Source: Pseudobutyrivibrio ruminis AD2017 | GTDB lineage: Bacteria; Bacillota; Clostridia; Lachnospirales; Lachnospiraceae | NCBI RefSeq assembly: GCF_000424305.1 | Contig: NZ_AUJQ01000009.1 | Coordinates: forward strand, 62,001 to 126,000 | DNA: 64,000 nt | Direction: 5' to 3' | Part shown: piece by piece, positions 1-7,048 of the stretch | How the letters are laid out: every line of letters starts with the position of its first letter | How positions within the stretch are numbered: position 1 is the first letter of the stretch | Notes under the pieces: generated by a model | What the model was told of the DNA's origin: nothing | Database searches by the model: none | The model's input: only the letters and a program-made list of their open reading frames with translations | Program-made: the position numbers and the translations under genes

Positions 1-501
1 AGCGCTGAAATGGCAAGACGCTCAGTTTTATATAACGATTTGCAGGACAGAATTGATATAATAGAAGGTGATATTAAGGAGGCCAGCAAGATATTTGGCA
101 AGGCTTCCATGGAAGTGGTTACCAGCAACCCACCTTACATGACAAATCACCATGGGCTGAAAAATCCTAACGACGCCAAGGCCATAGCAAGACATGAGCT
201 GCTTTGTTCGCTAGATGATGTGGTTAGAGAATCAGCTGCAGTTTTAAAACCAAAGGGTCGATGCTATTTCGTGCATCGTCCATCAAGGCTTGTGGAAATA
301 TTCGAAGCCATGCGAAAATATAGAATCGAGCCAAAGCGTATGAGACTTGTGTATCCATACGTTAATAAAGAGCCAAACATGGTGCTCATAGAGGGCGTCA
401 GAGGCGGCAGACCACAGCTTACAGTGGAATCTCCATTAATAGTGTACGATGCACCAGGCAAGTATACTAAGGAAATATTAGAGATATACGGAATGAAATA
501 A
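1..501 (+). CDS. tRNA1(Val) N6-adenine methyltransferase-like protein (5' partial)
   Basis: SAM-dependent methyltransferase of the TrmN6/YfiC type, which methylates an adenine in tRNA1(Val). The reading frame is open to the first base of the window (the codons before the ATG at 10 read Ser-Ala-Glu in frame), so the N-terminal SAM-binding part lies upstream and the ATG at 10 is probably internal. The N6-adenine methyltransferase signature NPPY is visible in TSNPPYM. The C-terminal part KEPNMVLIEGVRGG is typical of the family. It lies 15 bp before rsmI, a common pairing in Firmicutes. Family assignment is good; the exact tRNA substrate is inferred. Confidence 0.85.
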   Translation, partial: SAEMARRSVLYNDLQDRIDIIEGDIKEASKIFGKASMEVVTSNPPYMTNHHGLKNPNDAKAIARHELLCSLDDVVRESAAVLKPKGRCYFVHRPSRLVEIFEAMRKYRIEPKRMRLVYPYVNKEPNMVLIEGVRGGRPQLTVESPLIVYDAPGKYTKEILEIYGMK

Positions 502-516
502 AAGTATGAGGTAAAA

Positions 517-1359
517 ATGAGCGGAACAGTTTATTTAGTTGCAACTCCAATCGGAAACCTTGAGGATATGACTTTTCGCGCGGTGAGAATCCTTAAAGAG
601 GTAGATTTGATTGCGGCAGAAGATACTAGAAATTCAATAAAGCTATTAAATCATTTTGAGATAGATACACCAATGACCAGCTACCATGAATTCAATAAGG
701 TAGATAAAGCAATCACTCTTATTGAAAAGCTTAAAGAAGGACAAAACATTGCGGTCATTACTGATGCAGGAACTCCTGGCGTATCTGACCCAGGCGAAGA
801 GCTGGTAAAGATGTGTTACGAGGAAGGAATTGAGGTTACATCGGTTCCTGGCCCAGCTGCATGTATCACTGCAGTAACAATGTCCGGACAGGCCTGCAGA
901 CGCTTTGCATTTGAGGCATTTTTACCAAAAGACAAAAAAGAACGTCGAAGAGTTCTTGAAGAGACAAAGAATGAAACTAGAACAATCATCATTTATGAGG
1001 CGCCACATCATCTGATTGGTACCCTTAAGGAGCTTAGAGACGTCCTTGGTGAGGATAGAGGAATTACCCTTTGTAGAGAACTTACCAAAAAGCATGAGGA
1101 AAAAGAAAAGACTACAATTGGCGGAGCACTTAAGTCTTATGAAACTAAAGAGCCAAGAGGAGAATACGTGCTAGTTATCGCTGGCAAGTCAAAGGCCGAG
1201 GTAATAGAAGAAGCAAGAGCAGCTTTTGATGAAATGTCCATTGAAGAACACATGCAGATGTATTTAGACCAGGGCATGGATAAGAAAGAAGCTATGAAGG
1301 CAGTTGCAAAGGATAGGGGAGTTAGCAAGCGTGATATTTATAATGCGCTTCTAGATTAA
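517..1359 (+). CDS. rsmI: 16S rRNA (cytidine(1402)-2'-O)-methyltransferase
   Basis: RsmI methylates the 2'-O of C1402 in the decoding centre of 16S rRNA. The 280-residue length and tetrapyrrole-methylase fold are as expected: the start YLVATPIGNLEDMT, then LIAAEDTRNS, AVITDAGTPGVSDPG and VPGPAA. The ATG at 517 follows a GAGG-containing ribosome site. It is in a tight run with the upstream tRNA methyltransferase and the downstream PAP2-like gene (10 bp gap), so probably one operon. Nothing unusual seen. Confidence 0.95.
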   Translation: MSGTVYLVATPIGNLEDMTFRAVRILKEVDLIAAEDTRNSIKLLNHFEIDTPMTSYHEFNKVDKAITLIEKLKEGQNIAVITDAGTPGVSDPGEELVKMCYEEGIEVTSVPGPAACITAVTMSGQACRRFAFEAFLPKDKKERRRVLEETKNETRTIIIYEAPHHLIGTLKELRDVLGEDRGITLCRELTKKHEEKEKTTIGGALKSYETKEPRGEYVLVIAGKSKAEVIEEARAAFDEMSIEEHMQMYLDQGMDKKEAMKAVAKDRGVSKRDIYNALLD

Positions 1360-1369
1360 AGGAGAAATA

Positions 1370-1828
1370 ATGAATTTTATCGCAGATTTATTTACAAATA
1401 AGATTTTTATTGCGCCAGCATCAGCCTGGTTCTTAGCTCAAATATTAAAGGTCATTATTGATACTGTAAAATCAGGCTTCTGTAAGGAGCGTTTAATCGG
1501 CGGCGGTGGAATGCCTAGCTCACATGCTGCTACAGTAACAGGACTTGTTGTTATAACAGGAGCAATATATGGAGGCGGCTCATTTGAACTTGTAATGGCT
1601 CTGTTTTTCGCATTTATTGTTATATATGATGCGAGAGGTGTTCGCTATGAAACTCAGCGTCAGGGTATAGCATTAAATAATCTTAATGATGAAAGAAAAG
1701 AAGAAGGCAAGCAGCCACTTGATATTATCAAGTTCAAGGAAAAGCTTGGACATACTATTCCAGAGCTTGTGGCTGGCATGGTTCTTGGCGTTATTTGCGC
1801 TGTGATTGTGTATCATTTACCATTCTAG
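1370..1828 (+). CDS. Divergent PAP2 family membrane protein (DUF212, YuiD-like)
   Basis: 152-residue integral membrane protein of the divergent PAP2/DUF212 family, related to acid phosphatase/vanadium haloperoxidase proteins. The phosphatase-like motif GGMPSSHAA is present near residues 43-52, and ARGVRYETQRQG and HTIPELVAGMVLG are typical family stretches. About four hydrophobic segments are seen. The substrate is unknown; a lipid phosphate is the usual guess from the fold. An AAGGAGAA ribosome site lies just before the ATG. Confidence 0.85.
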   Translation: MNFIADLFTNKIFIAPASAWFLAQILKVIIDTVKSGFCKERLIGGGGMPSSHAATVTGLVVITGAIYGGGSFELVMALFFAFIVIYDARGVRYETQRQGIALNNLNDERKEEGKQPLDIIKFKEKLGHTIPELVAGMVLGVICAVIVYHLPF

Positions 1829-1879
1829 AAGTGGTTTATAGATAATAGATTTGCATAAGAGAAGGGAAAGGGGGAAGAA

Positions 1880-2650
1880 GTGTTGGAAAATATGGAAAGC
1901 ATAAAAGCACTAAAAGAGATGATAGATGAATCGTCTAAAATAGTGTTTTTCGGCGGCGCTGGAGTATCAACAGAAAGCGGTATTCCAGATTTTCGTAGTA
2001 AAGATGGTCTTTATAATCAGCATGATGTCAGGTTTGATATGTATCAGCCAGAGTATTTGCTTAGCCATTCTTGTTTGATGCGTGAGCCTAAGGTTTATTT
2101 CGAATTCCATCGTCAGAAGATGGACACTAGAAATATCGAGCCGAACAATGCCCACAAATATCTTGCCAAGCTGGAAGAGACAGGAAAGCTGATAGGTGTA
2201 GTTACTCAAAACATCGATGGTCTACATCAAAAAGCGGGAAGCAAAAACGTCTACGAGATTCACGGTAGTGCACTTAGAAATTACTGTATGAATTGCGGAA
2301 CCAGCTATCCGGTAGATTTTATCTTCGATTCAGAGGATGAAATTCCAAAATGTGATTATTGTGGCGGCACAGTTCGTGCAGACATTACATTATATGAAGA
2401 GGGATTGCCAGAGGACCAGGTTGAAGGCGCAATCAGTGCTATTTCATCAGCAGATATGTTAATAATTGGTGGCACATCTCTTACTGTTTATCCTGCGGCA
2501 TCATTTGTTAATTATTTCAGAGGTAAGTATTTGGTAATCATTAATCAGAGTGATTTGGCCGTTAGAAAGGCAGAAAACACATTGATTATCCGAGAGCGAA
2601 TCGGAGAAGTGTTTACTGAGCTTGCAAAGCTACAGGGTATTGAATTGTAG
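1880..2650 (+). CDS. cobB: NAD-dependent protein deacylase (sirtuin)
   Basis: Sir2-family enzyme that removes acyl groups from lysine using NAD. Family motifs in order: GAGVSTESGIPDFRS (NAD binding), TQNIDGLHQKAG, and EIHGS with the catalytic His at about residue 128. Four zinc ligands follow in two pairs, CMNCG and CDYCGG. GGTSLTVYPAA and INQSD complete the Rossmann core. The GTG at 1880 follows a purine-rich GGGAAAGGGGGA site; an in-frame ATG at 1892 is an alternative start. Standing at the end of the first gene run, it has no terminator that I can see. Confidence 0.93.
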   Translation: MLENMESIKALKEMIDESSKIVFFGGAGVSTESGIPDFRSKDGLYNQHDVRFDMYQPEYLLSHSCLMREPKVYFEFHRQKMDTRNIEPNNAHKYLAKLEETGKLIGVVTQNIDGLHQKAGSKNVYEIHGSALRNYCMNCGTSYPVDFIFDSEDEIPKCDYCGGTVRADITLYEEGLPEDQVEGAISAISSADMLIIGGTSLTVYPAASFVNYFRGKYLVIINQSDLAVRKAENTLIIRERIGEVFTELAKLQGIEL

Positions 2651-2735
2651 CTACAAAGTTAATTAGAAAAAATTATTAAATAAATACTATTAAAGCCTTG
2701 AAAAACGCATCGGTTCATGTTAATATCTTAATTCG

Positions 2736-2744
2736 TGGTATAAA
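2736..2744 (+). promoter_or_regulatory. Extended -10 promoter of rpsF-ssb-rpsR
   Basis: TG at 2736-2737 followed by G and TATAAA at 2739-2744 forms an extended -10 element. No good -35 is seen. Transcription would start near 2751, leaving a leader of about 65 nt before rpsF that contains short inverted bits such as TTGG/CCAA near 2785-2800. S6:S18 autoregulation of this operon is known in many bacteria, but I could not confirm the RNA motif by eye. Confidence 0.5.
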
Positions 2745-2815
2745 ATTTATTATATCCTTGCTAGGCTATTAAATAATTAGTAGTTTGGCCAATAGACCAA
2801 AAGGAGGTAGAAAGC

Positions 2816-3106
2816 ATGAACAAGTATGAATTAGCACTCGTTGTTAATGCGAAGATCGAAGACGATGCAAGAACTGCCACAGTTGAAAAGGCAAAGGAGT
2901 ACATCACTCGCTTTGGTGGACAGATCACAGACGTCGATGATTGGGGCAAGAAGAGACTTGCTTATGATATTCAGAAGATGAATGAAGGTTTCTATTACTT
3001 CATCCATTTCGATGCTGAGGCAGGCGTTCCTGCACAGATCGAAGAGAATGTTCGCATCATGGACAACGTTCTTCGTTTCTTATGCGTTAGAGCTGACGAG
3101 GCTTAA
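2816..3106 (+). CDS. rpsF: 30S ribosomal protein S6
   Basis: Small-subunit protein that forms a dimer with S18 on the platform of the 30S subunit. It is 96 residues and starts MNKYELALVVNAKIED. WGKKRLAYDIQKMNEGFY and MDNVLRFLCVR are characteristic. A strong AAAGGAGG ribosome site lies before the ATG. It is first in the classic rpsF-ssb-rpsR operon. Confidence 0.97.
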   Translation: MNKYELALVVNAKIEDDARTATVEKAKEYITRFGGQITDVDDWGKKRLAYDIQKMNEGFYYFIHFDAEAGVPAQIEENVRIMDNVLRFLCVRADEA

Positions 3107-3130
3107 TAGTGTAAGACAAGGAGATTAATT

Positions 3131-3580
3131 ATGAATAAAGTTATTCTTATGGGACGTCTCACAAGAGACCCTGAGGTTCGTTACGGTGGAGCAAACAATA
3201 GCGCTGTTGCAAGATTTTCACTTGCTGTAGATCGTAGATTCAAGCGTGATGGAGATGAGCAGACAGCTGATTTTATTAACTGTGTTGCATTTGGCAAGAC
3301 AGCTGAGTTCCTTGAAAAGTATGCTCGCAAGGGCACAAAGTTCGTAGTTGAAGGTCGTATTCAGACAGGTAGCTACACTAACAAGGAAGGTCAGAAGGTT
3401 TACACTACTGATGTAGTTTGCGAGAATGTCGAGTTCGCAGAGAGCAAGAATTCTCAGAGTAATGGTGGTGCAGTAAACGGCGGCTTTGACGGTGGCAGCA
3501 ACTTCACACCAAGCTCTGATGCAGGCGACGGATTTATGAACATCCCTGATGGAATTGACGAGGAATTACCGTTCAACTAA
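3131..3580 (+). CDS. ssb: Single-stranded DNA-binding protein
   Basis: SSB protects single-stranded DNA in replication, repair and recombination. It has an N-terminal OB fold (MNKVILMGRLTRDPEVRY to about residue 107), then a Gly/Asn/Ser-rich linker, and ends in the acidic tip DEELPFN that recruits partner proteins. 149 residues is normal. It sits between rpsF and rpsR, as is usual in Firmicutes. Confidence 0.97.
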   Translation: MNKVILMGRLTRDPEVRYGGANNSAVARFSLAVDRRFKRDGDEQTADFINCVAFGKTAEFLEKYARKGTKFVVEGRIQTGSYTNKEGQKVYTTDVVCENVEFAESKNSQSNGGAVNGGFDGGSNFTPSSDAGDGFMNIPDGIDEELPFN

Positions 3581-3626
3581 GTCAAGGCAACGAAAGCCTT
3601 GGCTAACATCTATAGGAGGTTAAATC

Positions 3627-3881
3627 ATGGCTTTTAATAAGACAAGCGATGGTCAGCAGAGAAGAAGACCAATGCATAGAAGAAAGAAAGTCTGTGTTTT
3701 CTGTGGTAAAGATAACGTTATCGACTACAAGGATACAGCAAAGCTTAAGAAGTACATTTCTGAGCGTGGAAAGATTCTTCCACGTCGTATCACAGGCACA
3801 TGTGCTAAGCACCAGAGAGCTCTTACAGTAGCTATCAAGCGTGCTCGTCACGTTGCACTTATGCCATACGTACAGGATTAA
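3627..3881 (+). CDS. rpsR: 30S ribosomal protein S18
   Basis: S18 pairs with S6 in the 30S platform. It is 84 residues with a basic N-terminus and the typical [15 protein letters not shown] and [19 protein letters not shown] stretches. The CxxC-type cysteines of the zinc-containing form are only partly present (CVFCG). ATAGGAGG precedes the ATG. It ends the operon; a strong terminator follows. Confidence 0.97.
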   Translation: MAFNKTSDGQQRRRPMHRRKKVCVFCGKDNVIDYKDTAKLKKYISERGKILPRRITGTCAKHQRALTVAIKRARHVALMPYVQD

Positions 3882-3893
3882 TAAGTTTTCAAG

Positions 3894-3924
3894 GACCAAG
3901 TTCATTTGAACTTGGTCTTTTTTT
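3894..3924 (+). terminator. Rho-independent terminator of rpsF-ssb-rpsR
   Basis: A perfect 10-bp stem, GACCAAGTTC (3894-3903) with GAACTTGGTC (3908-3917) and a 4-nt loop, is followed by a T run. Confidence 0.93.
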
Positions 3925-3933
3925 ATTTAATTA

Positions 3934-3942
3934 TGTTATAGT
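3934..3942 (+). promoter_or_regulatory. Putative extended -10 promoter for the deacylase gene
   Basis: TG at 3934-3935, T, then TATAGT at 3937-3942, 30 bp before the next gene and just after the operon terminator. The -35 is not clear. Confidence 0.45.
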
Positions 3943-3971
3943 ATTAGCTATAAATAATTAGGGAGGCAACA

Positions 3972-4529
3972 ATGTCAATAAACACAGAGTTACAGGATGG
4001 GCGCCCTGCAGATACTGAGGGCCGATTAGATAGAGAAATACGTGTATATGATTATTTAGATAATCTTGGGATAAATTACAAGCGCGTGGACCATGATGCT
4101 GCGGATACTATGGAGGCTTGCGCGGAGGTTGATAAGATTCTTGGTACACTTATGTGCAAGAATTTGTTTCTTTGCAACAGGCAAAAGACTAACTTTTATT
4201 TGCTGCTTATGCCGGGTGATAAGAAGTTTAAAACTAAGGAATTATCAAAACAAATAAATTCTGCAAGACTTTCATTCGCAGAGGCTGAGGATATGGTAAA
4301 GTATTTGGATATTGAGCCAGGTTCAGTTAGTGTAATGGGACTTATGAATGATAAGGACCATGTAGTGCAGCTTTTGATAGATGAGGATGTGAAAAATAGC
4401 GAATATATCGGCTGCCATCCATGCGTAAATACTTCTAGCTTAAAGATAACAACTAAGGATATTTTCGAGGTATTTCTTCCAGCGGTAGGCTATGAACCAA
4501 GAATAGTTACATTAGTTGGAGAGGATTAA
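3972..4529 (+). CDS. Prolyl-tRNA deacylase-like protein (YbaK/ProX family)
   Basis: Trans-editing domain protein of the YbaK/aminoacyl-tRNA deacylase family, which hydrolyses mischarged tRNA such as Ala-tRNA(Pro). The fold is visible as LGINYKRVDHDAADTMEAC, then GTLMCKNLFLCNRQKTNFYLL, KKFKTKELSKQI and SVSVMGLMND, ending with YIGCHPCVNTSSLKI. 185 residues fits ProX-type proteins. GGGAGG lies 9 bases before the ATG. The 3' end lies next to sfsA, suggesting co-transcription. Which mischarged tRNA it clears is not decided by the sequence. Confidence 0.85.
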   Translation: MSINTELQDGRPADTEGRLDREIRVYDYLDNLGINYKRVDHDAADTMEACAEVDKILGTLMCKNLFLCNRQKTNFYLLLMPGDKKFKTKELSKQINSARLSFAEAEDMVKYLDIEPGSVSVMGLMNDKDHVVQLLIDEDVKNSEYIGCHPCVNTSSLKITTKDIFEVFLPAVGYEPRIVTLVGED

Positions 4530-4536
4530 GCGTCCT

Positions 4537-5187
4537 ATGAGATATAGCAATATTGTAGAAGCCAAATTCATATCAAGGCCTAATCGCTTTATAGCGCAGG
4601 TGGAAATTGATGGGCATGCAGTAACTGTGCACGTTAAAAATACTGGTCGTTGCAAGGAACTACTTTTACCAGGAAGGACTGTATACCTTGAAAAAGCAAC
4701 AAATCCAGACCGAAAGACACCTTATGACCTGATAGCAGTAGACACGCCAATAGGAATAATCAATATAGATTCTCAGGCGCCAAATGCAGTGGTGAAGGAG
4801 TGGCTTGAAAAGCAGGATTATGATTATATCGACCCAGAGCATAAATACGGGGAATCCCGAATAGATTTCTTCATGAAAAAGGGTGAAGAAGAGTATTTGC
4901 TGGAGGTAAAGGGCTGCACCCTGATAAAGGATGGGGTAGGCTATTTCCCAGATGCTCCAACTGAGCGAGGCGTGAAGCACTTAAGAGAGCTGGCAAAGGC
5001 TACAAAATTAGGGTATAAGGCCATGATAGCTTTTGTAATTCAGGTTGATGGGGTTACAGAAGTTCGCCCTAATATAGAGACTCATCCTGAATTCGGCATA
5101 GCCCTTAATGAGGCAAGGGACGCAGGGGTAGAAGTGCTATTCTTGCAGTGTCATGTAGAAAAAGATTTATTAGAAATTATAAATTAG
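4537..5187 (+). CDS. sfsA: Sugar fermentation stimulation protein homolog SfsA (DNA/RNA nuclease-like)
   Basis: SfsA family protein with an OB-like N-terminal domain and a PD-(D/E)XK-like nuclease domain. HVKNTGRCKELLLPG, ESRIDFF and LLEVKGCTL show the family, the last two holding the acidic/lysine residues of the nuclease fold. I prefer the ATG at 4537 over the TTG at 4516 because the start MRYSNIVEAKFISRPNRF matches the family, and GGAGAGG (4519-4525) then stands 11 bases upstream. With that start it follows the deacylase gene without overlap. The physiological role is poorly defined. Confidence 0.9.
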   Translation: MRYSNIVEAKFISRPNRFIAQVEIDGHAVTVHVKNTGRCKELLLPGRTVYLEKATNPDRKTPYDLIAVDTPIGIINIDSQAPNAVVKEWLEKQDYDYIDPEHKYGESRIDFFMKKGEEEYLLEVKGCTLIKDGVGYFPDAPTERGVKHLRELAKATKLGYKAMIAFVIQVDGVTEVRPNIETHPEFGIALNEARDAGVEVLFLQCHVEKDLLEIIN

Positions 5188-5206
5188 ATGCAGTACACAT
5201 AGAATG

Positions 5207-5215
5207 TGGTAAAAT
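5207..5215 (+). promoter_or_regulatory. Extended -10 promoter for yqeY
   Basis: TG (5207-5208), G, TAAAAT (5210-5215). It overlaps the GTG codon at 5206 that would give a longer reading frame, supporting the downstream ATG at 5251 as the true start of the next gene. Confidence 0.5.
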
Positions 5216-5250
5216 ATTTTCAAAATGATTATGGAAAGAAGGGTATTATA

Positions 5251-5688
5251 ATGCAATTTGAAACATTACAAAAAGATATGGTTGCAGCAATGAAGGCTAG
5301 AGACAAGGCTAGAAAGGATGCTATTTCATCACTTGTATCGGATGTTAAGAAGGCCGCAATTGATGCTGGAACACGCGATAACATCGCTGATGAATTGGTA
5401 GATCAGGTTATCCTTAAATCGCTTAAGACAGCTAAGGAGCAGCTTGATACATGCCCAGCTGATAGAACAGACCTTAAAGAGGAGTATCAGTTCAGATATG
5501 ATGTAATTAAGGAGTACGCTCCTGCAATGATGTCTGATGATGAAATCAGAGCATTCTTAAATGAGAATTTTGCAGAGGTAATTGCAACAAAGAATAAGGG
5601 TGCAATCATGAAAGAGGTTATGCCTGCACTTAAGGGCAAGGCTGATGGTAAGGCTATCAACATGATTGTTGCTGAATTATGTAAATAA
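5251..5688 (+). CDS. GatB/YqeY domain-containing protein
   Basis: 145-residue protein of the YqeY family, related to the C-terminal domain of the amidotransferase subunit GatB. It contains MQFETLQKDMVAAMKARDKAR, the helical QFRYDVIKEYAPAMMSDDEI and the conserved end MKEVMPALKGKADGKAIN. It may act on tRNA or the amidotransferase, but the role is unproven. The ATG at 5251 is preferred because it follows GGAAAGAAGGG and matches the family start. Confidence 0.9.
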   Translation: MQFETLQKDMVAAMKARDKARKDAISSLVSDVKKAAIDAGTRDNIADELVDQVILKSLKTAKEQLDTCPADRTDLKEEYQFRYDVIKEYAPAMMSDDEIRAFLNENFAEVIATKNKGAIMKEVMPALKGKADGKAINMIVAELCK

Positions 5689-5778
5689 AGCGCGCAAAAT
5701 AATAGAAATTGTGTAAAAGACATGAATGTAAAGGGCGTCAGGTGGATAACTTGGCGTCTTTTTGTTAAAGGGTGGATA

Positions 5779-6048
5779 ATGGATAGATTTCTTTTAATAT
5801 ATTTGATAATAGCTAATATAGTAGGCTTCTTAATAATGGGCGAGGACAAAAGAAGAGCTATTAAAGGAATGTGGCGAATACCCGAGAAAACTTTATTCTT
5901 ATGCAGCCTTGTGGGCGGAAGCATAGGAACATGGGCAGGAATGTACACGTTTCATCACAAGACAAAGCATTGGTATTTTGTGATTGGAATGCCAGCTATT
6001 TTAATTTTGCATTTGGTGATTGCATGCAGAATGTGGATGATTGGATAG
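5779..6048 (+). CDS. DUF1294 family small membrane protein
   Basis: 89-residue membrane protein of the DUF1294 family, with hydrophobic segments at each end. GEDKRRAIKG, RIPEKTLFLCSLVGGSIG and HKTKHWYFVIGMP are the hallmarks. The ATG at 5779, after AAAGGGTGG, gives the usual family start (DRFLLIYLIIANIVGFLIMG); the upstream ATG at 5722 would add a non-family N-terminus. The function is unknown. Confidence 0.85.
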   Translation: MDRFLLIYLIIANIVGFLIMGEDKRRAIKGMWRIPEKTLFLCSLVGGSIGTWAGMYTFHHKTKHWYFVIGMPAILILHLVIACRMWMIG

Positions 6049-6127
6049 GCAAAATGAGACGGAATTTTTGAATGTGGCATTGCTTCTTGCCTATAAAAAG
6101 AGTAATAGATTTAGAAAGTAAGTAATA

Positions 6128-7039
6128 ATGAAAGCAAAAAGAGATTATATTGGAATAATGTTAACTATACTGGGAGCCTCATGCTGGGGGCTTTCAGGTT
6201 CTGTAGGACAGTATTTGTTTGATGTTCAGCAGATGGATAGCCAGTGGTTGGTGCCAATAAGATTAGGTTTATCAGGCTTAGTACTGATGGTGTACTGCCT
6301 GGTTAAATATAAAAAAGAGGTCCTTAAACCTTGGGTGACACCAGGTAGGGCAAAGTACATGTTAGTTTACGGATTTTTAGGTGTAAGCTGCTGTCAGTTT
6401 TTGTACTTCCTAACGATTGAATTATCAAATGCAGCTATAGGCACAATCCTACAGGATTTAGCACCAATATTTATATTATTAGTCACATGTATTCACGGTA
6501 AAAGATTTCCAAAGGCAGGAGAAATCTGCTCCATCGTTCTTGCAATCCTAGGCGTATTTTTCCTTACAACACATGGAAATATGGAAAACATTTCGGTGCC
6601 AACATCGGCCTTGCTTGCAGGTATAGCCAGTGCAGTTGGAGTAATGATATACAACGTGCTTGCCCCAAGGGTAACTGGTGACATGCCAGTAGTAATCGCT
6701 CAGGCCTGGTCCTTTTTAATGGGCGGGTTGGCAGGATTTTTGATATTTAGAGTTTGGCAGATTCACTACGTCCCAAATATATATGGCATTCTTGGAATTA
6801 TATTCGTAGTATTGGTAGGAAATATCGGCGCCTTCACCTTATACATAAGTGGTGTCAAAAGAATCGGCCCACAAAAAGCTATCCTTTACAGCTTTGCAGA
6901 GCCTATAACAGCTGCTATAATAGCAACAACTATATTGGGCAGCAAGTTCACAGCATACGATGCGCTGGGCTTCGGATTGATATTTTTAATGCTATGCAGT
7001 ATAACATTTGTAAATAGCAATAGTAAAAACGCCAGTTAA
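6128..7039 (+). CDS. EamA/DMT-superfamily transporter
   Basis: 303-residue drug/metabolite transporter with about ten membrane helices in two EamA repeats. The first repeat starts GASCWGLSGSVGQYLF; the second contains GNIGAFTLYISGVKRIGPQKA followed by YSFAEPITAAIIATTILG. The substrate cannot be read from the sequence. It ends 9 bp before the adenosine-deaminase-like gene, so the two are probably co-transcribed, and the transporter may handle a nucleoside, base or related metabolite (inference only). Confidence 0.9.
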   Translation: MKAKRDYIGIMLTILGASCWGLSGSVGQYLFDVQQMDSQWLVPIRLGLSGLVLMVYCLVKYKKEVLKPWVTPGRAKYMLVYGFLGVSCCQFLYFLTIELSNAAIGTILQDLAPIFILLVTCIHGKRFPKAGEICSIVLAILGVFFLTTHGNMENISVPTSALLAGIASAVGVMIYNVLAPRVTGDMPVVIAQAWSFLMGGLAGFLIFRVWQIHYVPNIYGILGIIFVVLVGNIGAFTLYISGVKRIGPQKAILYSFAEPITAAIIATTILGSKFTAYDALGFGLIFLMLCSITFVNSNSKNAS

Positions 7040-7048
7040 GGAGATGAA

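Noticed and set aside
2751-2815. S6:S18 autoregulatory leader RNA
   Set aside because: Expected in this operon, but I could not identify the conserved bulge and stem with confidence.
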